From the NCBI GenBank assembly GCA_963745955.1, contig CAVUZI010000011.1, positions 930,001 to 994,000 of the forward strand: 64,000 nt of DNA, written 5' to 3'. Below the pieces are notes generated by a model. That model was given only the letters and a program-made list of their open reading frames with translations. It did not search any database and was not told the DNA's origin. Positions 27,882 to 36,926 of this stretch are shown piece after piece (position 1 is the stretch's first letter; every line of letters begins with the position of its first letter). The position numbers and the translations under genes are program-made. The DNA is from Bog-756 sp963745955 (GTDB taxonomy: Bacteria > Actinomycetota > Acidimicrobiia > Acidimicrobiales > RAAP-2).

Positions 27882-28880
27882 ATGCCGATCCTCGCACCCA
27901 GTCATGACCATGCCCATCCGGTCGAACCCGACACCGCGTGGAGCGAGTCGTACTACTTCAACGCCTACGACCCGGTGTCCGACAGCGGGTTCTTCACCCG
28001 GATCGGGATCCGACCCAATGAGGGGACGATGGACGTCGGCTTGTCGGTGTGGCTCCCCGGCGGGGAATTGGCCGAATACCGGCACACGATCGACCAGCAC
28101 GAGATGGTGGGATCGCCACTGGTGGTGGGTGGCGTCCGCTACGAGTTGCTCGAGGCCATGGAGAGCTGGCGCATCCTGGCCGACGTCGACGCCGAGGCCC
28201 GCACCTGCCATCCGTCGAGCGGCGCCACACACCCCGTCCACCTGGCGATGGACGTCCGGTTCGACGCCGTCTCGCCCGCGGTGGGCACCGACGGGCAGCA
28301 GACGGGCGGACCGCGGAGCGACCAGGCCTCGGCGGCGGCGGGCACCACCGGAAAGGGCCACCTCGAGCAGGCCGGTCGGTGGACCGGTTCGGTCACCGTC
28401 GACGGCGTCACCCACCCGTGGAGCGCGGCCTACGGCAATCGTGACCGCTCGTGGGGACCGCGCCGCTGGGGAGGTCCCTCCATGTGGCGCTGGTTCAGCA
28501 TCAACATCGACGAGTCCATGCACTTCGGCGGTATCCGCCTCGGCACGGCGGCCGGCGATCTCCACCGCGGCTGGGTGTTCGAGGAGGGCCGGATGACCAG
28601 CATCAAGGAGTGGCAGCTCCGGACCGAGCTGGCCGATGACGGGCTCACCCAACGGGTCGTGCATCTCGTCGCCGTGGACAAGCGGGGCCGCTCGTGGGAT
28701 CTGACCGGTGAGGTGCTGCGGGTGGCGGACATCGGCAAGTCGGGCGGCACGGTGGTCAACGAGGGGCTGGCCCGGTGGACCTACCGGGCCGGCGACGGAC
28801 CGCGGTGCACGGGGTACGGCATCGCCGAGTACCTCCACCAGGTCGACGAAGACGGGAGGCCCGCCGTTCCGGTGGAGTAG
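27882..28880 (+). CDS. DUF7064/CrtC-like protein
   Basis: 332 residues. Beta-rich protein with SESYYFNAYDPVSDSGFFTRIGIRPNEG near the N-terminus, GRWTGSVTVDGVTH and the mid segment GNRDRSWGPRRWG, a pattern shared with hydroxyneurosporene synthase-like/DUF7064-DUF7065 proteins of actinobacteria. They accompany phosphotransferase and acyl-CoA genes and have no assigned reaction. ATG 27882 chosen. Recognition is from memory of the family pattern only. Confidence 0.65.
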   Translation: MPILAPSHDHAHPVEPDTAWSESYYFNAYDPVSDSGFFTRIGIRPNEGTMDVGLSVWLPGGELAEYRHTIDQHEMVGSPLVVGGVRYELLEAMESWRILADVDAEARTCHPSSGATHPVHLAMDVRFDAVSPAVGTDGQQTGGPRSDQASAAAGTTGKGHLEQAGRWTGSVTVDGVTHPWSAAYGNRDRSWGPRRWGGPSMWRWFSINIDESMHFGGIRLGTAAGDLHRGWVFEEGRMTSIKEWQLRTELADDGLTQRVVHLVAVDKRGRSWDLTGEVLRVADIGKSGGTVVNEGLARWTYRAGDGPRCTGYGIAEYLHQVDEDGRPAVPVE

Positions 28881-28904
28881 GTGTCGAGTGGATAGGGTGC
28901 GCCG

Positions 28905-30271
28905 GTGGGCACGGACACCACCAGCGTGGCCGAGCAGCTCGGGGCAGCGCTCGGCGGTCGGGTGGCATCGCTGCGCCGGCTCTCGGGCGGGGCGTCGCGG
29001 GTCACCAGCGCCTTCGATCTCGAGACACCCGCGGGGAGGTCCGGGAGCTGATCCTGCAACAGGTGAGGGGGGCCGGCCCCGCCCCGCGTCCCGATATCCA
29101 GATGGAGGCGGCTCTGCTGCGGGCGGCCCGCAGGGTCGGGGTCCCGGTGCCGGACGTGGTGGCGGCCGGCAGCGCGGCCGGGCTCCCGCCCGGATGGTTG
29201 GTCGTCGAACGGCTGGCCGGGGAGACCATCCCCCGACGAATCCTGCGGGACGGGGGATTTGCCGCCGTGCGGCCGGCCCTGGCCGACCAGGCGGCCCGGG
29301 CTCTCGCCGCCGTCCACTCCATCGATCCGGCGTCGATCCCCGGGTTGCCGCCCACCGATCCTCTCGGCCACCCCCTCGAGTTCCTCGACGGCCTCCACGA
29401 GGTGCGACCGGTCATCGAGCTCGGGGCACGGTGGTTGGACCACGGCCACCCTCCGACAGACGACCAGGTGGTGGTCCATGGCGACTTCCGGATGGGCAAT
29501 TTCCTGGTCGACGCCACCGGCCTGCGAGCCGTGCTCGACTGGGAGCTCGCCCACCTGGGGGACCCGGCGGAGGACATCGGGTGGCTCTGTGCCCGGGCCT
29601 GGCGGTTCGGTGGTCCGGGTCGGGTCGGCGGATTCGGCGACCTCGACGGGTTCCTGGCCACCTATGCCGGGGCCGGTGGACGGACGGTGGATGCCGACCG
29701 GATCCGGTGGTGGGAGGCGTACGCCACCGTCAAGTGGGCGGTGGTCTGCCTGCTGCAGGCGTCGACCCACCTGAGTGGGGCCACCCGGTCCGTGGAGCTG
29801 GCCGCGCTCGGGCGGCGGGTGTGCGAGAGCGAGTGGGACCTCCTCGCCCTGATGGGAGTGGCCATGCCCGCGGTGCCCGGACCGGGGTCCGGCGGGGGTC
29901 CCGAAGAGGTCGTGGACGGACGGCCGTCCAGGTGGAGCCCGCTCTTCGGCCGGCCCTCGCTGGCCGAGCTGGTGGAGGCGGTCCGTGACTATCTGGACCA
30001 GGTCATGGCCTCGGCCGACGGTGGCGCCCGGTTCGAGGCCCGCGTGGCCCGCAACGTCTTGACCATCGTCGGCCGCCAGCTGGAGCTGGGTCCGGCCATC
30101 CAGGCCGCGCACGCACAGCGCCTCCACGCCCTCGGGTTCGGCGATGACTCGGCACTGGCCGCGGCCATTCGTGCCGGGCGGTACGACGATGATCTCTCGG
30201 GCCTGGGCGCGGTGCTGGCCGAAGGGACACGCGACCAGCTCCTCGTGGCCAACCCGTCGTATCTCGAGTGA
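28905..30271 (+). CDS. Aminoglycoside phosphotransferase-like protein fused to DUF6285, frameshifted
   Basis: About 455 residues. Residues about 1-320 are an APH-fold kinase: VASLRRLSGGASR, ELILQQVRG, catalytic loop VVVHGDFRMGNFLVD, metal site AVLDWELAHLGDPAEDIGWL. The last about 110 residues (LVEAVRDYLDQVM, FEARVARNVLTIVGRQ) match DUF6285, which is usually a separate neighbouring gene. The frame changes near 29030; one missing base in ACACCCGCGGGGAGG explains it. GTG 28905 start. APH-like proteins of this kind sit with acyl-CoA dehydrogenases and may phosphorylate an alcohol intermediate; antibiotic resistance is not implied. Confidence 0.82.
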
Positions 30272-30363
30272 CGACCGCCGCATCTGCCGGTCGCGCCGAA
30301 CGAGAGTCTGCCGGTCGCGCCCGAGCGTCTGCCGTCGCCCCGAACGAGAAATAAGCTCGTCGG

Positions 30364-31038
30364 GTGGCTCCGACCAAAGCGACCGCCGGGACCTCCCGTC
30401 GGCTCGGTGACCGCCGTCCGTTCCGGGGCTGGACCCCGGAGGTCGGCGACTTCTTCGACGAGCTCGAGCTCGACAACACCAAGGCCTACTGGGCGGCGCA
30501 CAAGGAATTCTACGTGGACGATGTCCTCGGTCCCATGGAGGCGCTCCTGGCCGCGTTGGCACCCGAGTTCGGAGAGGGCCGGGTCTTCCGCCCCTACCGT
30601 GACACCCGGTTCAGCGCAGACAAGTCTCCCTACAAGACCACCATCGCGGCCCACAACGATGCCGGCTACATCTCGCTGTCCTCAGACGCCCTCGGTGTCG
30701 GTTCGGGTCTCTACATGCCGTCTTCGGCCCAGTTGGCCCGCTTCCGGGCCGCAGTCGCCGACGAGAGAACGGGCGAGCATTTGGTCGGTGTGGTCGAAGA
30801 GCTCCGGCGGCGGCGCATTCAGGTGTCGGCCCACGAGACCCTCAAGACGGCACCACGTGGTTACGGGAGTGACCACCCCCGGATCGACCTCCTGCGGCAG
30901 AAAGGCCTCACGGCCTGGAAGGAGTGGCCGGTGGGACCCTGGCTCGGCACTGCGGCACCCAAGCCCAGGATCACCGAGGTCCTCCGGGCCACCTCTCCGC
31001 TGAGAGCGTGGCTCGATCGGAACGTCGGAGCGGACTGA
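30364..31038 (+). CDS. DUF2461 (TIGR02453) family protein
   Basis: 224 residues from GTG 30364. The family pattern is clear: FRGWTPEVGDFFDELELDNTK, FRPYRDTRFSADKSPYKT, SGLYMPSSAQLARFRAAV. Function unknown; widespread in bacteria and cytoplasmic. The 90-bp gap upstream holds imperfect copies of tctgccggtcgcgcc. Confidence 0.88.
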   Translation: MAPTKATAGTSRRLGDRRPFRGWTPEVGDFFDELELDNTKAYWAAHKEFYVDDVLGPMEALLAALAPEFGEGRVFRPYRDTRFSADKSPYKTTIAAHNDAGYISLSSDALGVGSGLYMPSSAQLARFRAAVADERTGEHLVGVVEELRRRRIQVSAHETLKTAPRGYGSDHPRIDLLRQKGLTAWKEWPVGPWLGTAAPKPRITEVLRATSPLRAWLDRNVGAD

Positions 31039-31118
31039 CCGAGTCCGCCCGACGCCGACCCGGTCCGGCCCGCCCGAAGCCGATTGTGGCCGGTCGGCCG
31101 GTGGACAATGATCGGCCC

Positions 31119-31970
31119 ATGGAGGCTTCTCCGAGCCGCACGGCAATGATGGCTGCGGTCGTGCGCGGGAGGCACCGTCTGGAGGATGCGCCCCCCTGGA
31201 TTCTGGACGATCCGATCGCGTTGGAGCTCGTCGGGCCGTCATGGCGCGACATGGCGGCGTCGAGTGACGCCCGGTACTCCCGTGAGCTTGGTCGCCAGCT
31301 GCGGGCGGCCATCGCCCTCCGTTCCCGGTACGCGGAGCACCGGCTCGAGCTCGGCTCGTTCCGTCAGTACGTGCTGCTCGGGGCCGGCCTCGACTCGTTT
31401 CGATGGCGGCGGCCGGATCTGCTCGGCCCGCTGCGTCTGTTCGAGGTGGACCATCCGGCCTCGCAGTCGTGGAAGCGTCGGCGCATGGACGAGCTGGGCC
31501 TTGCCACCAGTGAATACCAGGTCTTCGCCCCCGTCGATTTCGAGGTGGAGTCATTGGTTGAGGGCCTTGACGCGGCCGGCTTCGAGTGGGAGGAGCCCAC
31601 CCTGTTCTCGTGGCTGGGTGTCGTCCCGTACCTCACCGTCGACGCCGTCGAGGCCACGCTCCGGACCATCACCCGATGCCGTCCCGGTTCCGAAGTCGTC
31701 TTCGAGTACGGGCTGGCGCGGCCGTTCATGGACGACCTCGGACGCGAGTTCGTGGCCGGGTTCTCTCGGGTGGCTGCCTATGTGGGCGAGCCGTTGAGGA
31801 CCGGAGGGGGTTGGTCGCCCGCCGAGGCGGAGCAGGTCGTCGGGCGGTGCGGTCTCCGGGTCGTCGATCATCCGAGCCGCGACGATCTCGTGGCACGGTA
31901 CTTCGGCGACCGGTCCGACGGTCTCCGGCCCTGGAGTGTGTCAAACCTGATGGCCGCGGCGGTGCCCTGA
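31119..31970 (+). CDS. SAM-dependent methyltransferase, leucine carboxyl methyltransferase/TIGR00027 family
   Basis: 283 residues. SPSRTAMMAAVVRGRHRLEDAPP and ILDDPIALELVG at the N-terminus and the SAM motif FRQYVLLGAGLDSFRWR are characteristic of the TIGR00027/PF04072 group that is expanded in mycobacteria and other actinobacteria. The post-motif FEVDHPASQSWKRRRMDELG gives the acidic SAM contact. Substrate unknown. ATG 31119. Confidence 0.9.
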   Translation: MEASPSRTAMMAAVVRGRHRLEDAPPWILDDPIALELVGPSWRDMAASSDARYSRELGRQLRAAIALRSRYAEHRLELGSFRQYVLLGAGLDSFRWRRPDLLGPLRLFEVDHPASQSWKRRRMDELGLATSEYQVFAPVDFEVESLVEGLDAAGFEWEEPTLFSWLGVVPYLTVDAVEATLRTITRCRPGSEVVFEYGLARPFMDDLGREFVAGFSRVAAYVGEPLRTGGGWSPAEAEQVVGRCGLRVVDHPSRDDLVARYFGDRSDGLRPWSVSNLMAAAVP

Positions 31971-32139
31971 GCGCCCCGGTTCGGACCGGCCCTCCCGCTT
32001 CGACAGCCAGCCTTCCAGGGCAGCGGGTTCGCCCTGTCGGGGTGGAGCCGCATCGCCTGGTGCGGCTCTGCGCCGGTATCGGCGACTGGTCATACTGGTA
32101 GGGCCCAGGTGGGGCTGATCCGGGGACTGGAGGCCGTGC

Positions 32140-33339
32140 ATGGCGAGGACCGAGCCGGTGACTGATTGGACGTCGGACTTCGACGTCCTCGACGAGTCCT
32201 ACGTGCGCAACCCGTTTCCGCGCTGGGACGAGCTGCGCAAGGTGTGCCCGATCGCGCGGACCGACCGCCGCGGGCGGGCCTGGCTGCCGACGACGTATGC
32301 CGACGTCACCGAGATGGCCAGGGACATCGAGCACTTCAGCTCGGCCAATACCAGCGTCATCAATGCCGCGGACGAGACCGATACCCAGATCCTCACCTAC
32401 GGCCTCCCGCCCATCACCTCCGATCCGCCCCTGCACACGTGGACGCGCCGGCTGTTGCTCCCGTGGTTCTCCCACGCCCGGGTGGAATCGTACGAGCCGA
32501 TGACAAGAGCATTGTGTGGATCGCTGATCGACGCCCACCTGGCCGCCGGTCGCGCCGACGCCGCCGCCGAGTACGCCCAACAGATCCCTGTCCGCATCAT
32601 CGGGAAGATTCTCGGTATCCCCGAGGAGCTGGCCGAGACGTTCACCGGCTGGGTCCGGGACGCCCTCGAGTTCGCCGACGACGCCGAACGTTCAAAACGC
32701 GGGATGTTCGGCATCGGGTACTACCTCTGGGACCGGATCAACGAGCGGCGCGATACCGATGGCGACGACCTGCTCACCTACCTCTTGCATGCCGAGGTCG
32801 ACGGAGCTTCGGTCGACGACATGGTCGTCCTGGGGATGGCCATGCTGACGATGATCGCCGGCATCGACACGACCTGGAGTGCGATCGGCTCTTCCCTGTG
32901 GCACCTGGCGACCCACGATGAAGACCGTGCGCGCATGGTGGCCGATCCCGGGCTCATGGACACGGCCGTCGAAGAGCTGCTCCGCGCCTACTCGCCGGTG
33001 ACGATGGCCCGCATCGTGACCGAGGACGTCGAGGTCAACGGATGCCCCATGAAGCAGGGCGACAAGCTCCTCATGAACTTCCCGGCGGCGAACCGCGACC
33101 CTGCCGCCTTCGAGCAGGCGGACCAGGTGCTCCTCGATCGCCAGCACAACCGGCACGTGGCCTTCGGGTCGGGTATCCACCGGTGCGCCGGATCGAACCT
33201 GGCCCGGATGGAGTTGCGGGTCGCCCTGGAGGAGTGGCTGGCGCGCGTGCCCGTCTTCCATCTGGCCGAGGGAGCCGAGGTCCTCTGGGCCGGCGGACAG
33301 GTCAGGGGGCCGCGCCGGCTGGACGTGGTATTCCGGTAG
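32140..33339 (+). CDS. Cytochrome P450
   Basis: 399 residues, soluble bacterial class. The heme-ligand Cys is in FGSGIHRCAGSNLARME; the I-helix oxygen-activation site is MIAGIDTTWSA; the K-helix ExxR is EELLRAYSP. N-terminus YVRNPFPRWDELRKVCPI is as in CYP families acting on steroids, terpenes and aromatics. ATG 32140 has GGAGG 8 bases upstream. No ferredoxin or reductase adjoins it; the nearest candidate ferredoxin is at 49821. Family number and substrate cannot be assigned. Confidence 0.93.
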   Translation: MARTEPVTDWTSDFDVLDESYVRNPFPRWDELRKVCPIARTDRRGRAWLPTTYADVTEMARDIEHFSSANTSVINAADETDTQILTYGLPPITSDPPLHTWTRRLLLPWFSHARVESYEPMTRALCGSLIDAHLAAGRADAAAEYAQQIPVRIIGKILGIPEELAETFTGWVRDALEFADDAERSKRGMFGIGYYLWDRINERRDTDGDDLLTYLLHAEVDGASVDDMVVLGMAMLTMIAGIDTTWSAIGSSLWHLATHDEDRARMVADPGLMDTAVEELLRAYSPVTMARIVTEDVEVNGCPMKQGDKLLMNFPAANRDPAAFEQADQVLLDRQHNRHVAFGSGIHRCAGSNLARMELRVALEEWLARVPVFHLAEGAEVLWAGGQVRGPRRLDVVFR

Positions 33340-33345
33340 AAACCG

Positions 33346-33428
33346 GGGTCGACGGGACCACGGGTCGACGGGACCACGGGTCGACGGGTCAACAGGTCGA
33401 AGGGTCGAAGGGTCGACGGATCGAGGGG
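33346..33428. repeat. GGGTCGAC-based tandem repeat
   Basis: Two perfect 16-bp copies of gggtcgacgggaccac (33346, 33362), a variant third (33378), then several 8-bp gggtcgaa/gggtcgac units, between the P450 stop and the next gene. The GTCGAC cores are palindromic. Confidence 0.85.
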
Positions 33429-33451
33429 CAACGGACCGAGGAGGAGCGCAC

Positions 33452-34318
33452 ATGCCACCACATCCGACAGTTGCGGTCCTCGGAGCGGGGGCGCTCGGCG
33501 CGGCGATGGCAGCGCGCCTGGGTGAGACCGGGCACGAGGTCCGATTGTGGAACCGGAGTCCCGAACGGGCGCGGGCTGCAGCGGACCAGGCGACCGGTGT
33601 CACCGCCGTCGACGCTGTGGGAGAGGCCGTCTCCGGCGCATCCGTCGTGATCACCGTGCTGCGTGACGGCGACGCCGTGGCCCAGGTAATGGACGGCGCC
33701 CTCGCCGACGTGGACAAGGGCGCCGTCTGGGTGCAGGTCAGCACCGTCGGACCGGGAAGTGCCCGCCGGCTGGCCGATCTGGCCCGCGCCCACGACGTCG
33801 CCTACCTCGACGCCCCGGTGTCTGGCAGCACGACCCCCGCCCGTCAGGGGAAGCTCGTCTGGCTGGTGGCCGGGGATGCGGACGCACTCGGTCGGGCCCG
33901 GCCGGTGCTCGAGGCGCTCGGCTCCTCGGTCCTGCACGTCGGGGCCGGCGTCGAGGGCAGCTCGCTCAAATTGGCCGTCAACGCCTGGATGGCGGCGGCG
34001 ACCGTGGCCATGAGCGATGTCCTGGCCCTGTGCGACGGGCTGGGCATCGACCACGCCGCGTTGGTCGAGGCGCTCGAGGCGGGTCCCCTGGCCATGCCCT
34101 ACGCGCTGGCGAAGCTGACGCTGATGGAGGAGCGTTCCTTCGAGCCCGGATTTGCCGTCCAGCTGGCGTTGAAGGACGTCGACCTCGCCGCCGCGGTTAC
34201 CGACCTCAGTCCTCTCCTCCAGGCCGTCCAACGTCGCCTCCGACAAACCGTGGCCGACGGGCACGGCGGCGACGACCTGGCCGCCGTCGACATCCTGCGT
34301 GGAAGCGACCACGGCTGA
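33452..34318 (+). CDS. NAD(P)-dependent 3-hydroxyisobutyrate dehydrogenase-family oxidoreductase
   Basis: 288 residues. Rossmann motif VAVLGAGALGAAMAARL, substrate loop DAPVSGSTTPARQGKL and the catalytic lysine region GSSLKLAVNAWMAA are all present, so it should be an active beta-hydroxyacid dehydrogenase (6PGDH/HIBADH family). Exact substrate unknown; related actinobacterial enzymes reduce imines or oxidise hydroxy acids. ATG 33452 with GGAGG upstream. Confidence 0.88.
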   Translation: MPPHPTVAVLGAGALGAAMAARLGETGHEVRLWNRSPERARAAADQATGVTAVDAVGEAVSGASVVITVLRDGDAVAQVMDGALADVDKGAVWVQVSTVGPGSARRLADLARAHDVAYLDAPVSGSTTPARQGKLVWLVAGDADALGRARPVLEALGSSVLHVGAGVEGSSLKLAVNAWMAAATVAMSDVLALCDGLGIDHAALVEALEAGPLAMPYALAKLTLMEERSFEPGFAVQLALKDVDLAAAVTDLSPLLQAVQRRLRQTVADGHGGDDLAAVDILRGSDHG

Positions 34319-34445
34319 CCCGCGTATCCGGGTCGGGGCTCCGAACCCTCGGGGTCGCGGCTGAGCAGTCGCCGGTGAGCAGGTCCCACCAGCACACCCG
34401 GCCCGGTCCGATTTATGGTTACCCACGTCGCGACGGTCAGGGGGA

Positions 34446-35315
34446 ATGCCAGTGGGAGAGCTCGACGGCAAGGTAGCCGTGGTGACGGGGACCAGCCGCG
34501 GCGTCGGTGTGGGCATCGCCCACCAGCTCCTGCGGGCCGGGGCCACCGTCGTCGGGTGCTCGCGTCAGGAGCTGCCGGGTCTGCCCGGGGCCGACGGGGT
34601 GCCCGGCGGGAGGGAGCGGTCGGACCAGTGGGTCTGCGACCAGGGCGACCACCGGGCCATCGACCGCTTCGTGGACCGGGTGGTGGCGGCCCACGGGCGG
34701 ATCGACATCCTGGTCAACAACGCCGGTGGGACGGTTCCCGCCCCCCACGCCGAGGCCATCCCCGAGCTGGTGCAGAAGATCCAGGGCACACCGAGGAGTG
34801 AGGACGAGTTCGAGCGCACCGTGTTGTTCCACGCCTTCGCCGTCCAGATGAACCTGATCAGCCCCCTGTGGTTCGCCATCCGGGTGTTCCGCCAGATGAA
34901 GGACCAGGAGGGCACCGGTTCCATCCTGAACATCTCGAGTGGGGCCGGCCACCCGGCCGGTTCGCCGACCCTGGTGTCGTACGGGGCGGCCAAGGCCGGG
35001 CTGAACCACCTGACCCGTTCGCTGGCCGAGGAGTGGGGCCCGAAGGCCCGGGTCAACTGCCTGGCCCTCGGGCCCACCATGACCGACAACTTCCGGGCCT
35101 TCGTCCTACCCCCCGACGACCCGGAGGGCACCGAGTACTTCGCCAAGCTGCCCCTCGGCCGCGCCGGGCAGCCCGAGGAGGTCGGTCGGGCCTGCGTCTT
35201 CTTGTGCTCGGACCAGGCCGAGTACATCAACGGGACGACCATCGAGATCGACGGGGGCATGCTCCCCGGCGTGCTCTACGAGGCCGGCCTCAAGACCATC
35301 ACGGACCTGTTGTGA
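34446..35315 (+). CDS. Short-chain dehydrogenase/reductase
   Basis: 289 residues, classical SDR. Cofactor motif VVTGTSRGVGVG, NNAG motif LVNNAGGT, catalytic Ser in LNISSGAGH, and YGAAKAG giving Tyr and Lys. Contains an insertion of about 30 residues after NNAG (EAIPELVQKIQGTPRSEDE), longer than usual. First of a run of catabolic-looking genes to 37844, and it starts after a 127-bp gap with no supportable gene. Confidence 0.88.
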   Translation: MPVGELDGKVAVVTGTSRGVGVGIAHQLLRAGATVVGCSRQELPGLPGADGVPGGRERSDQWVCDQGDHRAIDRFVDRVVAAHGRIDILVNNAGGTVPAPHAEAIPELVQKIQGTPRSEDEFERTVLFHAFAVQMNLISPLWFAIRVFRQMKDQEGTGSILNISSGAGHPAGSPTLVSYGAAKAGLNHLTRSLAEEWGPKARVNCLALGPTMTDNFRAFVLPPDDPEGTEYFAKLPLGRAGQPEEVGRACVFLCSDQAEYINGTTIEIDGGMLPGVLYEAGLKTITDLL

Positions 35316-35370
35316 CGGTCCGGTCCGGACCGGCGGGCACCGAACGGTACGCACCGAGGAGGATCCACCC

Positions 35371-36468
35371 ATGAGCACAAACCCACCACGCCGCGTCTTC
35401 CAGGTGGCCACCGGAAACGTGGGTTCGGAGATGATCACCCGGATCCGTGACCATCCCGACCTCGAGCTGATCGGCCTCCACTGCTACTCGCCGGAGAAGG
35501 TGGGGCGCGACGCCGGCGAGATCGTCGGCATCGAGCCGCTCGGGGTGGTGGCCACCGGCCGGGTGGAGGACATCGTGTCGGCCGGGCCGGACTGCGTGAA
35601 CTTCAACGGGGTCTGGCCCGACATGGAGCTGTTCGAGACCGTGCTCGGGGCCGGGATCAACGTGGTGTCCACGGCCGACTGGATCACCGGCCACCACCGT
35701 GACCGCAACTTCCCCCTCGCCTCGGGCCGGCGGCCCACCGAGGTCATCGAGGAGGCGTGCCGGAAGGGTGGTGCCACCTTCTACGGGACGGGCATGAACC
35801 CGGGCCTGGCCGACATCCTCTCGGTGGTCAGCACGGCCGGCATGGGCCGGGTCGACCATCTGACCGTGCTGGAGTCGGTGGACGTGTCCTGCCACCACTC
35901 CGTCGACACCTGGAAGAACTGCGGCTACGGGCTGCCGGTCGACGATCCGCGGGTGCCGGGGATGCTGGAGAAGGGGTGCACGGTCTTCGGGGATGCCATC
36001 TACCTGATGGCCGACTGCCTCGGGGTGGACATCGACGAGATCGTCTACGAGTGTGAGCTGGGGGCCTGCCGGAAGGACGTGGACCTGGGTTGGTGGCAGC
36101 TGACCAAGGGGTCGGTGGGGGCCAGCCTGTCCAAATTCAAGGGCCTGGTGGGCGGTGAGCCGAGGATCGAGACCCACCTCGAGTGGCAGATGGTGCCCGA
36201 CACCGAGCCGAGCTGGAAGATCCAGGGCTGCTACATCACCACCGTCAAGGGGGATCCGAACATCGTGAACCGGCACATGATCTTCCCCGCCGACGGCACC
36301 CCGTTCGATGCCCGGAGCTTCGCCTCCATCGGGATGACCATCACCGGGCTGCCCGCCCTCAACTCGATCGGGGCGGTCTGCGACGCTCCGCCGGGCCTCC
36401 TCACCAGCGCCGACCTCCCCCTCCGGGCCTTCGCCGGCCGCTTCGGGCCGAGCCGGCCGGGGTCCTGA
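35371..36468 (+). CDS. DapB-like NAD(P)-binding oxidoreductase
   Basis: 365 residues. The N-terminal Rossmann domain starts RRVFQVATGNVGSEMITRI; VNFNGVWPDMELFETVLGAG and TFYGTGMNPGLADIL follow. This is the dihydrodipicolinate reductase-like family found in large numbers in mycobacteria and Acidimicrobiia, related to 2,4-diaminopentanoate dehydrogenase, not true lysine biosynthesis. A paralogue lies at 58007. ATG 35371 behind GGAGGA. Close to the SDR and VOC genes in one transcription direction. Confidence 0.85.
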   Translation: MSTNPPRRVFQVATGNVGSEMITRIRDHPDLELIGLHCYSPEKVGRDAGEIVGIEPLGVVATGRVEDIVSAGPDCVNFNGVWPDMELFETVLGAGINVVSTADWITGHHRDRNFPLASGRRPTEVIEEACRKGGATFYGTGMNPGLADILSVVSTAGMGRVDHLTVLESVDVSCHHSVDTWKNCGYGLPVDDPRVPGMLEKGCTVFGDAIYLMADCLGVDIDEIVYECELGACRKDVDLGWWQLTKGSVGASLSKFKGLVGGEPRIETHLEWQMVPDTEPSWKIQGCYITTVKGDPNIVNRHMIFPADGTPFDARSFASIGMTITGLPALNSIGAVCDAPPGLLTSADLPLRAFAGRFGPSRPGS

Positions 36469-36478
36469 GGGGCCGCCG

Positions 36479-36886
36479 ATGCGTATCCACCATGTCGTGT
36501 TCTGCGTGCGCCACGAGCACCAGGAGGAGGCGGCCGACGTCTGGCGCGCGCTCGGCCTCACGTTCGCCCGGTTCGACCTGGCCGATGTCGGGCTGCGGGT
36601 GCTCATCGACTGGGAGGCGGGGATCGAGCTCATCGCTCCGGTGCCCGGGGCCGGCGAGGTGGCCGAGGCGTACACGACCTTCCTCGCCACCCACGGCGAG
36701 GGGTTCTTCTCGGTGGTCATGGGCGTCGCCGAGGTCGAGGGCCCGACCGCCATCGCCCGCCGGTACGGCGCCGCGGTGACCTACCGACAGCACCGCCGAC
36801 ACGGCGACCTGAGCATCGACGAGGTCCAGCTGGCGCCGGTGCACGGCATGCCCATCACCTTCCTCGCCACCACCACGGAGTCGTGA
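36479..36886 (+). CDS. Glyoxalase/VOC superfamily protein
   Basis: 135 residues: MRIHHVVFCVRHEHQEEAADVW and GEGFFSVVMGV mark one VOC-type beta-alpha-beta-beta-beta module pair. First metal residue candidates are His4-His5; a canonical full metal triad is not certain. 10 bp after the DapB-like stop, so one operon. Could be an isomerase, dioxygenase or binding protein. Confidence 0.72.
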   Translation: MRIHHVVFCVRHEHQEEAADVWRALGLTFARFDLADVGLRVLIDWEAGIELIAPVPGAGEVAEAYTTFLATHGEGFFSVVMGVAEVEGPTAIARRYGAAVTYRQHRRHGDLSIDEVQLAPVHGMPITFLATTTES

Positions 36887-36926
36887 CACCGATGCCGCCG
36901 CCAGATCGTGTCTAGCCTGCACCCTC

